Counted from the first letter of the stretch, positions 32,921-45,700 are shown. The stretch: 64,000 nt of DNA from Plantago ovata (GCA_028274465.1 CM051456.1:74386753-74450752), one strand, 5' to 3'. The notes: generated by a model not told the origin, from the sequence alone. Made by a program: numbers and translations.

Positions 32921-34287
32921 AACTCCCCAAACCGAACCTTTGCTTGTCCTCAAGCAACTAAGCTAGACTCTAATGCAAAAAATATGCAAGACACAAAATG
33001 GAGTCTCATGCCAAATAAAATGAACTAATCTACTGAATCTTCCAAAAAACATATGAACAAGAACCATATAAATCAAAGCATGAATATAGGTTGAAGAATA
33101 CCTCGATTGACTTATACACATCCACATAAACACTTATGTCAAGACAAGATAGTCTCTCGTAACATTCTCTACCTGGACCTAGTCAGTGACGACGTAATAA
33201 AGCATGCTAAGATATGAATTGTTGTCCCGTGCCTATGAAACTGAGGAATTACTGCTGTTCCACCATGTTAAGACTTTTCCTCAAAAGAGGTCGAACCAGT
33301 ACTGGCTCTCATCAAACGAAGGAGGGTTCCCTATAAAAGATAACACTCCCCTATTCTATCCATCTCTCAAGTAAAGTCTTAAGCTATTCACCACTTCCTG
33401 AATGGCAGGACGAGGGTGGTCTAGAACAGATGACACTCAAACGAAAAGAAAAAATAGAAAATTACAACACGATTACGAACATTACAAGAAATGGAAAAGA
33501 CACAACACTTTGCTAAACTGCTATTTGGCTTTCTTTTTGGACCCTTCTTTGCTTTTTTGGGGTCTTTTCTTTTTTTCTTTTTTTCTTTCCAGATTCTTTT
33601 TTTTCTTTTTTTCTTTTTTTCTGAAATTTTTCTTTCTTTCTTTTTTTTTTCAATTTTTTCTAGCCAGCAGTAGCATAACAAAAAGAGAAATGACTCACAC
33701 GACTTCCCCAAACCTATTCGAAAGAATAGGTTGGAGTACAAAATTTACGGAAAAGGAAAAACAAACTCACAATACGGAAATGAAAAACGAAAACAAGTCT
33801 ATGATGGTGTAACCCCCTCCCCAAACCTATTCGGAAGAATAGGTTATAAACAAAGGATCACACAACCTCACACTACCTCCTTCCTAGGCATTTAGCAAAC
33901 TCAAAGCATGGTGAAGACTTGTTGCCTCTTAGGTACATAATTACTCGGGAAACAACCATAAGACCCTAACATGCATCATCCTATTATAAAGGCCTTCGTG
34001 AACCGCAATAGAGAAAACACCACTAAGTGATGTCGAGACTACCAAGCTTAACTAAGTGCAATACATAAATGTGACAAGCCAAGCGAGAAAAACCTCAAAA
34101 AAATTCATAGAGATGAAGCATACGATTAATGGCATAGTTAGTTGATCTACCCAATAAAAAAGTTCAAAAAATTCGGCAATAAACTCCATATAAAACATGC
34201 AAGACTATCCTAGGATGAATGTAGTGAATGCAACCTAAAAAATCTAAGAAAGCAGTAAACGTGCAGATGCAAATGCAACGGATAAAG
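32921..34287 (-). repeat. 3' non-coding region of A-5
   Basis: No gene. PPT (32921-32939) and hairpin (32940-32957) next to the LTR, a T-rich simple tract (33536-33665), and hairpins CCTATTCGAAAGAATAGG (33713-33730) and CCTATTCGGAAGAATAGG (33826-33843), each preceded on this strand by CTTCCCCAAA or CTCCCCAAA. Confidence 0.8.
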
Positions 34288-36320
34288 CATGCGAGGTACT
34301 ATACTCATCCTACCAATACCAAGCTCCAAACTAACAACACTAGATCACTTAAATCCCACCCCCCCCCCTCATGAAATTAACGCTAGTCCCTAGCAGTAAG
34401 AAAATGAGGAAATAAGATGTGATACTAGATGTTACCCCATGGTTTGGCCTCGGTCGGCTGAGTATGCTGCTTGTGAGTTATTGGGACTGCTCTGGGAGCC
34501 TCATATATGATCATCGGGAATTGTGGTAGTGGCGGTAGTTCCATCAATAGATCGGATAGGACCAATTCAACCATCTGTATCATCATTGTCCCTATTGTCT
34601 TCATTGTTACTACTGTCACGCACATCGTCACTGGTAGAGTTGCAGTGTCGAAGGGAATCTTCAAGATTGGCCGCCTCTGTTATGGAATCTTCCACCCGGT
34701 ATCTCTCCAACAGGTTGTGAACTGTTGAAGGGGAAAGGGCAGTGGTATCAGGACCTCCCCCTCCAGCGTTTTACACCCCAAGGAGGTTACAGCGAGCTGC
34801 TCGGGTATTTAGAGGTTGTCTTCCATTTTTTCCTATGTCGACCACATTCTCTACAGTTGATGCTCCCGATGTCTATATGATGCTCTCTTTAGAGGCAGGC
34901 AAGGGGCACCCCAGCGAGGGGCTGGGTACCCATGTCATTATGTATTGGAACCAAGCTAGCGCTTCGGAACCTTCTAGCAATTGCGAACTCAAGATTGAAT
35001 CCGTCGCGGCGAGAATGTCCCGGTGGCTTCCAGTTCACATGAACTTTGCAGTCCTTGTGATGGATTGCTGACGTAATAATGGTTTCTGTCCCTCCGGTGG
35101 TGCATGAATAGGCATAGGAGTCCTTACTCCAGGTGTACTCTAGCTCCTCCTCTTGGATAATCCACGACGTTGTTGCAAAACCCCTTGGCTCGAACTCACA
35201 TCTAACGAGGTCACCCTTCTTGACATGGTTGTAGTCGATCCCCCTCCAATTCTTCACAATAATCATACGGGAATGCTCCTTTCCCTTGGTATGGTTCCTA
35301 CAAACAACAGTTAGTACCTCGTATGACACAAAACTGACTCATGCATATGCTAGTGTAAGAACAAAACACACAAGTGATAAGATCAACAATCGAGCTTCCC
35401 AAACCTTTAATGTCTAGCCTAGCTTCTTCATTATGCAACATACCAATGTAACTACTACATGCAATACATCACACTATGCTCTTACTAGACAACCAATATC
35501 CTAGATAACAAGGCTCAATTCATACCATAGTAGCGAAAAATTCGAACATCATAAATCCTCATACTCAACAATTAAGCATTCTACCATCAAATCCACCATC
35601 ATTACACCAATAAACACAATCATATGCAAGAAATCAAAGATAAAGACATATTGCATAGCAAGATATATCATCTAGTAGCAAAATTCCCAAATCAACAATC
35701 CAAGCATAATTGAGCATGCAATTGATAGTAATTAACACTTCTAATCATACAAACAACATACCATGCATCAAATAAGCATAATTGAAGCTCAAATTAGAAA
35801 ACCCCAAATTCGAAAATTAGGGTTCTAAGGATGATACCTCAGATCTTAAAATCTAATGTATTAGGACGAAATATGTTCGGGTGAAAAGATAGATCATGTA
35901 ATAGGCTTCGATTTAAGCTAAAGAACACTAAATTTGGTCAAGAAATGAAGAAGTTATGAGATTTTGAAGATGAAATTGTGATTTTCGGTTTTTGGGGAGG
36001 AGGAATGATGAAATATGAAGAAAATGAGGTAAAGGGGAAGAAATCCGCGTTTTTGACTTACTGGAGCCGTGGGGCGGTTCGCCCCTGGTGCGGGGCGAGT
36101 TGCCCCACACGGGGCGATTCGCCCCCCACGTGGGGCGGTTCGCCCCGTGCTCCCCGATGCGGGGAGACGGTTCATGTCGTCAAAAACGCGGTTTTAATCC
36201 CCGAAACCAATTTTCAAAAAACCACTCAAAACAATCTCACACAAACATAAGCATATACGACACAGACATGAACAAATTCGCATACGATAAGCAAATAGTT
36301 CAAGAATGAATGCATGCAAA
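34288..36320 (-). pseudogene. Extra module of A-5 with unrecognised ORF
   Basis: Homologous to A-6 61656-63604 and absent from A-4. In element order: GC hairpin modules (36148-36071), an AT-rich leader, an intron-like stretch, then an ORF (35329-34889, 146 aa) with KGKEHSRMI, KKGDLVRCEFEPRGFATTSW and EEELEYTWSKDSYAYSC, and finally degraded frames to about 34425. I do not recognise the protein. Coding conservation between A-5 and A-6 in this part, with splice-like borders, suggests a captured cellular gene fragment, but this is inference. Confidence 0.55.
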
Positions 36321-36406
36321 AAAGCAGTAAAGAAAGCGATAAAATTCCGGGTTGCCTCCTGGATAGCGTCATTGTTTAAAGTCTTTGACTCGACTCCTGT
36401 CTGCGC

Positions 36407-38495
36407 CTATCTCTTCTTTTTGCGGGTACTAGGCTTCCCCTTCATTGATCTCCTCTCCATGCCACGAACCTGTGAATAAGAAAGAATATAGGCTGCAAGA
36501 CCACAGTAGTGAGTAGTGAAAGAAATATCAGGTGGATCAGATATGGCTTGCAACACGTGTTGCTTGCCATCCACTTCGATGGTGCAAGTTCTTTGGTAGA
36601 TTTCCATCACGGAGCGTAGTTTAGTCAAGAACGTTTGCCCTAAGAGTATGACATCCCCGTTCCAGGTGCAGACGCCGGCATAACTACAAAATTGGTGTAT
36701 ACGGAAGCTTCACCAATTTTGACCAACACATTTTTCACAACGCCTTCGGGTCTCATAAAGGATCCATCCGCCAGTTGCACAATAGCCCTATGCTCAGATA
36801 GTTTTCCAAGGCTACTCTACAAACACATTCAAAGGGAGTATGTTTGAGTAGGATCCCGTGTCTAGTGTGGCACGGACATCTTCAAGCTCACCAATCCCTA
36901 CCTTTACATCGAAACTTTTAGGGAGTGGTTCGGGATCCTCTTGCTCCTCATCACTTACGTCAGAACCAAGGTCCTTCTCTTCTTCCTTAGCCTGTAGAAG
37001 TTCTTCCTTCTTGCAACACTCGCACTTAACAACCTTCTTGATGGTGATTTCGTCAAGTAGATCACCAGCCAATGTAATGGCATTCGACTTCACAGTGTTG
37101 CTAGGCAGTTTGCCTTGTTCCCTACTTGCTCCTCGGTCGATCAATTCTTGCATCTTTTGATGGGCAAGCCTAGTGCTCTGTTCCAACCTATCGAGCCTTG
37201 CCCTAGTCTTCTCGGAATCTTCTTCATAACGTTTGAGAAAACTTTGTGTGTGATCAACCATCTTTTGCAAGTTCTCCATCAGTTGAGCCGACTTCGACTT
37301 CGGTGGCCCTTTCGGAGCAGGATTTTCGCAGTGATCATTACCATAGTTTAGCCTGCTACGGTCTTGGTTAGGGCCATAAGTTTGGTTAGCCGGTGCATAT
37401 CCTTGATTGTTTCGGAATCCCCTTCTCCAAAATCCACCTCGAGGATTCCTACCGTCTTGTCCGTAGCTAACTTCTGGAGTACCAAATTCCGTAGCAAAGG
37501 CTTCTTCTTCACCTCCTCGAGCCCAATTGCCATCATCGTATGCCAGCTCCGATCTACACATATGAGCCCCATGCCCATAGTTCTTGCATATTCGGCATAC
37601 TTCGTTCGAAACAGTTGTTCCGGTGGCGCTCTTGAGGACTTGCTTCAATTCGTTGGTAAAGCACTCGAATTGATCCCCATTCCCCCTATACATAGGGGCT
37701 TCTTGAGTCGGTGGAGCTTCAGGTCCACGTCTCCTAACCATTGCTCTTGGGTCCTTGAACTGCGAACCCTTAGCAAGCCTTTCAAAAACTGCCCAGACGG
37801 CTTCTGCGGTTTCCTCCCAAATATTGTCTCGGCATTGGAAAGTTCAAAACCATGGTGAGGGCACTTGTTCGTGAGATCTTGGAATCTCTCAAACGCGGTG
37901 TAGATGGTCTCATCGTAGTCCTTCTTGAATCCAGTGATTTGCGTCTTTAGCGCGGTAGTCAAGGTGTGAGGGAAGTATTTCTCCATGAAAGCTGAAAAAA
38001 CCTTCTCCCAAGTGTCCAGCGAGCCTGCTGGTAGAGAACTCAACCATGACTTGGCTCTGTCGCCAAGTCCCATAGCAAAAACCTTCATCCTCAACTCATC
38101 CGTTGTTATTTCAGCTCCGGGTCGTGGGAGTTGGTTGATACGAAATCATCGATATCGTGCAAGTACCCCATCACATCTTCCCTTGATAAGCCATAGAACC
38201 TCGGAAGTTGTTGGAATGCGTGGTTCTTGATCTCCAGATCTCGGGTTGCAGACGAAAGAACAATCGCCGGTCCCCTCATACGATACTTGGTGGGTTGAAC
38301 CCATGCCTTCAGTGGTCTAGCTTCTGCCATTCCGTCGATTTTCTTGAAAAGAATGAGTAGAGATTTAGAGAAATCGGTATCCTCTATTTCCTCTAGTGCG
38401 CGCCTTTCAAGTAGTCGCCTTCTTTGGTGGTAGAGTCTGTCGATCTCAGCAATTGAATCAGCAATTGGCGTTCCTGCAGATCGTGTATGCGGCAT
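36407..38495 (-). pseudogene. gag-pro: Gag-protease polyprotein of A-5
   Basis: Same design as in A-6. Start at 38495 (MPHTRSAGTPIADS). Breaks: a small insertion near 38139-38142 (after DDFV) shifts the frame; a ~70-base deletion near 37842 removes the segment that is DLVQHFYNGLTFENQQVV in A-4, between short TTTCC repeats. The zinc knuckle CRICKNYGHGAHMC and protease triplet (LDTGSYSNILPLNVF) are kept in the 37741-36812 frame, where gag and protease are continuous; a further lesion near 36812 precedes the C-terminal part ending at 36407. Confidence 0.88.
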
Positions 38496-38620
38496 ACACT
38501 ATCTGTAACAGGCTAGGAAAGCAGTATCAGAGAGAGATTAAAAAGGAAAACTAAAACTAATAGATTTAGGAATCGAAAGCTGAAAATATAAACAAATTAA
38601 ACAGAAAAAAGGAGTATAGT

Positions 38621-38638
38621 CCCCGACAACGACGCCAA
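38621..38638 (-). promoter_or_regulatory. PBS of A-5 (degenerate)
   Basis: The minus strand reads TGGCGTCGTTGTCGGGGA, two changes from the tRNA-Asp-type consensus; adjacent to the 5' LTR. Confidence 0.8.
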
Positions 38639-38640
38639 TT

Positions 38641-39902
38641 TGATGAACGCGGATTTGTCGGTTCCAAATTCAATCAAATAATATTTGTTATTTAGCCAAA
38701 GGCAATCCACAACTACAACGAAAACCATAGTGTAGCAGTAGAATGACTCGAGTGTCGTTCTCTCAAGACTATAACTAACTTTATCAAATCTAATTTAGAA
38801 TATAAAAACAGAAGTCAGATAGCAAAGGGGTTTCTAGCAGATAATGGAGATTGGTGATAGTATGCTCCTTCAAAGCATAACGAGTCGATAATCATGCATA
38901 AATTCCTCGGTCTTGCATGGAGATCTTTGATCAATCTAATGTCCTGTTGCAATTATTAAGCACTACGAAGATAACGGTTCTGACAAGTCAATCACTATTG
39001 TCCTAATGTATTCCGTAATTATTCAACAATACGAAGATAAACTCGCGTACAGGTCGACGAGGGTCCAATTGTGCATAATAATTAATACAACATACGAGAA
39101 TTTAGGCTGAGCCTGATCAACGAAATAAAGCAATAACACGGAGTATAATGCGCGATATAGCCATTAGCATGATTATCTTCCCTTCGCTAAGAATTCACAT
39201 ACTACCACCAACGATAAGTTTAGCTACTCATAACAGGCATGCAATCAACAGAAATCATAGAAGAAAACATGTTGAAAGATAAATAAGAATAAGTAGAATA
39301 AACTGTAAGATACAAAGTTACCGAAGGTTGTCAATCTCCGGAGAATTGCGATCCTACAAGCTCCAATCTGCTATGAAAAAGTGTCCCCTAAGCTATGAAC
39401 CCCCAGAACAGGCTCTAGGAAGTCCCTACCTAAAACTACAGAGAAAGGTGAGAAAGTAGGTCTGGAAAAGTATGATTTTCGGAGAAAACTGAGCAACTAT
39501 ATATAGGCCTCGAAATAGTGTGGGGCGGTTCGCCCCACGTCTGGGGCGGTTCGCCCCAGAGAAAATCTCGCGGAATTCCGCGTTTTTGGATTTCTTCCCC
39601 TTTTCGGACTCGGTTTCTGACTTCTAGTGGCCTTCTAACCTCCAGATTCGACCCCTAGACTCCAAATCCTATCCGGAAACCTTCAGATACTCCAAATAGG
39701 CTTCTGGAACACCAATTCCTTGTCAACTTCAATATAATTGCCCGGAAATCCTCGATTTTCAACCAAAACCTGTAAAATAAAATCTAAAGGGAAACGTGAC
39801 ACTATTCTAATAAAATGCACTAAAATATAGCTAAATTAACATAGAGGATAGCTAAAATAGGTAAAAAAGACTCAAATGAAAGTGTAAAATACACATTCAT
39901 CA
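38641..39902 (-). repeat. 5' LTR of A-5
   Basis: 1,262 bp, TGATGAACGCGG to ...ACACATTCATCA; two GC modules (39522-39558); minus-strand TATA next to them near 39499-39506. Confidence 0.94.
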
Positions 39903-41640
39903 ATTCCTCCAGCAGAGGTGGCGCGCGCGTGGAGGTTATATAGAGGAGGGGAGAGCTTTTTATTTTCTCTAAGAAAACTGGGTAGAATAACTGTGTGTAA
40001 AACTATATCCAAAGCTCTCTAATAGTCTACTATATATAGTAGTCAATAGAAGCCTAAAGCATAAGCAATTATACTTCGTAAAGGAATAAGAATCTAATTC
40101 TTATCGCACTAGGAAACCAATATCAAATCTAGATTCATTCCCAATCAAATTAAAACTCAATCAAGAAAATCTAACTTATCCCTTGGACTTCTAATAGAGG
40201 AAGGAGTCAAACTCCTTCCCCTACTCAGCTCCTGCGCGCGCGCGCTCTCCCAGGGACACTAGGTGGGTCCTGATTTTCGGACCCACTTATAGTTCTTCGG
40301 CAATTCACTCCAAGTATATTTTGCCCATGTGCATATGTTAATTCTAAATTAACATATCCTTTCAAATCAAACCTCTATTATATTTTCAAAATATAATCTT
40401 TAATTGTATTTACATAAAATACAATTAATTAGCCAATTCAATTAATAATTCCAAATTATTAATTGAGCCACCAAATATTATAATTAATTCCAAATCAATT
40501 ATAATCCATCAATCACAATTAATTTCAAATTAATTGCGATTCCATCTTCAAGGATATTCTGATAGGTTGAATCACCACATAGTGTGACCCATAGGGCCTC
40601 ATCGTATTAAGGAAGTCCTAGACTAGGCAACATGGAATTCCTAGACGGTTCCATTTGCAATATTAAAACATGAGGACGTTTGAGAGGTTTCTCAAAGCTA
40701 ACCCTTTCGTTGCGAGCCTGTTGCGCTCAACGCGGCGATGGTAACGTCCCTTCATCTGACTTGCTCGAATGCATCTAGGATCGATGAAGTGTCTATCCCA
40801 ATAATACATCCACGGGCGTCTCAGGGAGTTGCTTGGTTAAGATATACTTATGACCATCATAATATATCATTTGCACTGGTCAGTAACTTTACCAACACAA
40901 CTATGCAGACTATGAGCAGTACTCTCCTGTGCTACACTTGAGAGATGAATCCTTCACAGAATCACTTATAATCCCCATTTGTATGTAGCCATAATCCTGG
41001 ATCGTGTCTTAGGTCAACTGCTTATTCAGAGCTGACATCGACGGGTCCACCAAGGATATGGGACAACAAATGTGATGATAAAGTCCTGTAAGTACATAGG
41101 ATGACTGGCATCACTTCGACAACTTACCAGTTCCCATAGACACTTCGGTGTAGAGTATATATCGATGGGAGTGTCCGGTGGGTACTTTCATTGTTCGATA
41201 ATCCTTCTTCGAACAACTATGCGCAGTTATGGGAACATTTTTCGATTGTCCAACAATCCGTTCCGTGGCCGTGGGATCGGCTCACACTTGCTCCAACAAG
41301 TATAACCTCCACGCATACTAGTCTTGTCTGGTTCATTCAGACCCCTACATCCGAGATGAACCTCGACTAGGGAGAGTTTGGGATAGATGATAACTCACAT
41401 AGCTCCCACTATCTGTGTGATCGGTCATCTATCCGAGGGGACATGTTTAATATCAATACAGAAGTAATAGAGATATGACATGCTGCATGCCTGGTGTAAT
41501 ATAAATATGAAAGCGATACTCAATGGTAAAAGCAACAAACATATATTATATTACGTTGACCTGTGTAATAGTACATATATGCCCTCTATAAGGGCTCTAT
41601 GCCCTTAGTAAGGACTGTCTCTAGGACATATACACTATCA
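39903..41640 (-). repeat. 5' LTR of Copia-1b, outer piece
   Basis: Resumes with the duplicated ATTCC and CTCC of the target site and ends ...TACACTATCA. Holds the palindromic TATA (about 40028-40043). Confidence 0.92.
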
Positions 41641-41794
41641 TCATTTCATTAGAGATCATGTGGAAAAAGGAGACATTGTAGTTGTAAAAGAAGGTACTAA
41701 TGATCAACTTGCTGACATCTTTACCAAGCCCCTTCCAGATAATAGGTTCGCAATGCTAAGGTATAACCTTGGATTGATTGAACTACCTCAATAA
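41641..41794 (+). pseudogene. pol: C-terminal end of E RNase H
   Basis: Continues the E pol frame after Copia-1b: HHFIRDHVEKGDIVVVKEG, QLADIFTKPLPDNRF, then LIELPQ and a TAA at 41792-41794. This is the conserved end of copia pol and marks the true pol stop. Confidence 0.9.
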
Positions 41795-42776
41795 AAAGGG
41801 ATACAGTTGATTGGATTGCTGAAACGGGCATTCAGCAAGCCAAACAGTTGCTTAAATATTTATTCATCCCTTGAAAAGTCCCTTTCTACTTGATTCCTCT
41901 AAAAAGAAATGGTTGTACACAAAGTGTTTGCCGAAACAGGCATTCAGCAAGTAATTCCTTCAAATCGGGTATTTGTTAGGAAACTTGGTCACTTGCTGAA
42001 TCGGGTACTCAGTAAGAAAAATCTAAGGATTGTTGAAACGGGTATTCAGACAATCAAGGATACTGTCAAGTATCAATAGATAAATTTGAGACGGGAACTC
42101 AACAAAGAGCAAGACTGTTTCTCACCAAAAGAGAATTTACCTAAAAATATCTCAATATAAAGAGGATTTATTGAGACGGGAACTCAGGAATATCTTTGAC
42201 CCAAAGAAAATGAGATATTTGATTAAGGGGGAACTTTCAGCAAATACAAGGCTTGTTACTTATAAAGTAATTGTTAAAGTCAGAAGGATTAAAATTGCTG
42301 AAAAGATTGTCTAATACTTCAGCAAGCTATTAGCTTTGAAGTAAAAGAGATAAATCCCGTGAATCAAGGTAAAATCTAATGTGACGTTAATCGTGGCACA
42401 GATAAACTCGTTGTAAATCATGACATGAAATGTAATCGTGGCATTGATTTTAAATCAGTTGATGATCCAACGATTAATGTTATAAAGAGAAAGCATGCTC
42501 TAACGGTTTCGTGTTAGTGAACCATTACGCATTCAATGCAAAGGCTCCACTAACCCGTTGTATCTCTGTTTTACCCTTGCTGAGAGCTCAAAACCATTGA
42601 GCTTCTCACATAACAGAGATACTATATAAATGAAGAGTTAGAGAAAGACAAAATTCTTTAACTCACATTTCCTTTCTCTGCAAAAATTCCTTAGCATGTG
42701 CTCTGAATTATTGTACCTCTGGTCAAAAAGAAAGCATCTTTTTCGTACTCCCCCAGTCTTACCTCCTATATAAGAG
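41795..42776 (+). repeat. Post-pol spacer of E with serial hairpins
   Basis: No ORF of note. Six spaced copies of a motif with core GA(A/G)ACGGG(C/T/A)A(T/C)TC, flanked by complementary arms, lie at about 41817-41838, 41927-41951, 41992-42015, 42028-42055, 42084-42102 and 42170-42188. A copy of the LTR start, TGTTAGGAAACTTG, lies at 41974-41987. A TATA-like ACTATATAAATGAAG at about 42621-42635 precedes the ATG at 42777 and could be an internal promoter for the extra ORF. Confidence 0.7.
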
Positions 42777-45700
42777 ATGGCTTCCAAGAGTCAAACCAGT
42801 AAGAACACAAAATCCTCAAAGGCAGACAGTGCTGGAAAACGCACTGCTCCTACTCCGGCAGCAACTCTGGTGAAAAACACGGTGAAAATCGTGCTTGCCA
42901 ACGACCGTATAACTGAAAGACCCATGCCTCCTGCATATCTCAATGCTGAAAAGTGTGAGCAGATGATGCAATGGGGCGGATTTGCTAAAGAGAAGTATAT
43001 TCGATACTTCTATGCACAAGAAAAAAAACATTGAGGCGATGAACTACGTAAATCAACAAGGCCTATTGTTCTTCATCACTGCTCACCCCAAAAAGAAGGT
43101 GAGTATGTTAGATACAATGGAGTTCTACAATAATGCAGAAATCCAAACCCTTACTGATGGACAAGGAATCACTGAAAAAGTGATTTCTACAACAGTTCAG
43201 GGAAAGCAAATCATCCTGAAATGGATTGATTTGGCTAACATCTTTCAGATTCCAACTACTGGAACTGAAGATGACATCACTACCACTGAAGAAGAGATTT
43301 AAGCCTTCTACAGTGATGTCAGAAATAAAAAAGATGAAGAAAGTAGAGATTGATATTGTGACTTGGAATAAGTTCACTAACAGGAAGCATCTCTGCCATT
43401 CACTTGGTCTAGCATTGCTACTAATCAAAGTTCTAGACACCCAAGTCGGAGGAATAGACCAAGTAGGCCTGAGAAGATGGCCGTTGCTGATGCACATATA
43501 TGAAAATAAAACAGACATCAACTGGGCAAAATACATTTTCAACAGACTTGTTGATTGTGTTGCAAAGTTCAAGGTTAAGGTTGATGACAATACTGTCTCA
43601 CCGATTTACCTAGTGATGTATGGACTGAAAATTTGTTACATCCTTGAACATTACCATATTCAGCTGAGAAACCCATTGTCGATTAAGAAATCTGTGTGCA
43701 ATGTGGGAAGAGCTTTTTACAAGCTGAATGGACCCAAGGTTGCTGACAAACAGTCTAGGAAAGCAACAACTGCAAATGTTGCTGAGACTGCTGCTGCTGA
43801 TCCTGCTGCGCTTGCTGACACTAATGCACCCAGCAAAAGATCAAAGAAAAAGAGGAAAGCTAATGATGATTCTCAGACTGCAACTTCATCAGTTGACCCT
43901 GTTCCAAAGAAGGCAAGGACAAAAACCACCTTCCCAAGGAAGAAAAGAACGGCAAGAAAGTCTGTGATGGTCGTCCATGTTATTCAGGACGATGATACAG
44001 CAGTGGTTGCTGAAAAGCAAACCACTGTAGTAGATATTGCAAAAGTGCTTGCTGAAGCCTCTGCAAATCCAATAAATTTGAATCCATCTACTGAAGCTAG
44101 ACCACAAGGTAGTGGAAATGAAATTCCTACCTTAGAAAGATTAGAAGATGTCTACATTGTAGATAATCTGGATGATACAACTCTGGAACCAGCAAGTGAC
44201 ACTGCTGCAGACCTCAGAAACGCTGCACTTGTTGAGAATGTTGCCATCAAAGCAACAGAAGAACAAGAGACAGTTGCTGAAACAACAACTAGTCAAGACC
44301 AACAAGTTGTTGAAGCTGCAACTACTGAAGAACCAGTTGCTGAAACTGCAACTGTTCAAGCCCAAGAGTTTGCTGAAACTCAACAAGAAACATCATTCGA
44401 CGACGCATCTCATGATGCTGAGAATGTTAGACCAAGTTCACCAATTACTTCCATTGACAAAGTCCAACTGGTGCTGACTGACCTAAGCCAGCAAATGGAC
44501 ATGGAGATTGATGACAACTCCAACAAGTCAATGGACCTATTTATGACCAGTAGTGAACTTAGAGGTCTTGATGTTTCTACTCAACTTGTCCACTCAGAGA
44601 CAAGGGAGGTTGTTGGAGCTGCACAGCTTTCTCAAATAGAGCAAGAAAAGAAGACTGTTGAAGAACAAGTCCCAGATAATGAAGAAGCTATCCATACTGA
44701 AAGGACTGAGTCACCACCTGCCATTCTTCAACAGGTAGTTAACTCAGAAATAAGCAAAACTTCTTTATGTGAAACTTTATCTTTACCTAACACTATTGTT
44801 TCTTTACAGACTTCTCAAGATACAAGTCAGAAGGTTGATGAAACTTCTGCACCAGAATCTACAACTCCTGTTCAGCAGGTAGATGAAAATTTTGGTAATT
44901 TTACTAAGTTTAAAAAACTTAGTACTTGTATCTAACAAGGTGTTATTTCAGGATGAACAATTCAAGGATGTTGCTACAGCTCCTGAAGCAATGGAAGTAG
45001 TACCTGCACAACTAAGTGTGCAACATGAGCTTGCTGAGAACCAGCAGGTAATTCATGTTACAGTTTAGACTCTAAACTTCCTGAAATTAACTTTGCTCTT
45101 ATTCAGGCTCAAAAGGAGATAAATGAAGCGGTTCTCATCACAGAAGTCCATGAAGTTAGTTCTGAAGAACTGTACTCCAACTTCAAAAGAAATACTTTGA
45201 CCAGAGTTGCTAAGTCTGTCAACAACTGGCAAAGGTACAAAAGGATGGGCTTCTCAGATCTTCACATCCATCTCTCGAACGAAGAAGAGAAACTCTCTCA
45301 TCAAACTCGAGATGTTTGTACACTCCATACTTCCTGAAGAGCTATCATATTCTCAACAAATGAATGCTAATCTGGTTGTTACAATCAGAGAGAATATGAA
45401 AGCTAAGTTCAAGAGTGCCTCTTCAGCTGAACAAGTTGTGATGCTCAATGGTTCCTTTGTATCCGTGGTGGCTGATCCCCACAAAATCAATGAGGAAGAA
45501 AGAGGTTACAAGCGCTACAAAATACAAACATCTCGAGTTAGTTATTCTAACAGATGATGATGAAGAAGAAGAGGATGAAAATGTCCCTAAGGACACAAGT
45601 GATGATGAATCAAAAGATTCTAAGGACAGTAAGGACGATGATGATGACAATCAAGGTCCTAGTCCGGATGTTGGCGGAGAAAAGTTGTCAGTTGCTGATC

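Larger units (their letters stand above)
31648..39902 (-). mobile_element. Family A copy A-5, full length with the extra module
   Basis: 8,255 bp with TSD ATTCC (31643-31647 and 39903-39907) in the Copia-1b 5' LTR; the empty site GCGATTCCTCC is preserved at 19421. LTRs 1,262 bp (5', right) and 1,273 bp (3', left); the 11-bp difference is a deletion of one GACGCG-containing stretch in the 5' LTR. Gag-pro is broken. About 2.0 kb of extra sequence (34288-36320) lies between gag-pro and the 3' region. Confidence 0.95.
19088..41640 (-). mobile_element. Copia-1b, carrying nested A-4 and A-5
   Basis: Minus-strand Ty1/copia element. 5' LTR 41640-39903 plus 31647-31307 (split by A-5), PBS, leader (31292-30151, then 23850-23770 after removing A-4), pol pseudogene, PPT, 3' LTR 21118-19088. 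Without the two nested elements it is about 8.0 kb. The two LTRs are similar. The flanks in E (ATTAGAC left, TCATTTC right) do not show a 5-bp TSD. Gag, protease and the first half of integrase are missing. Confidence 0.9.

Noticed and set aside
35928..36309. Arg/Pro-rich ORFs on both strands in the A-5 extra module
   Set aside because: Generated by the GC hairpin modules; not kept in A-6.
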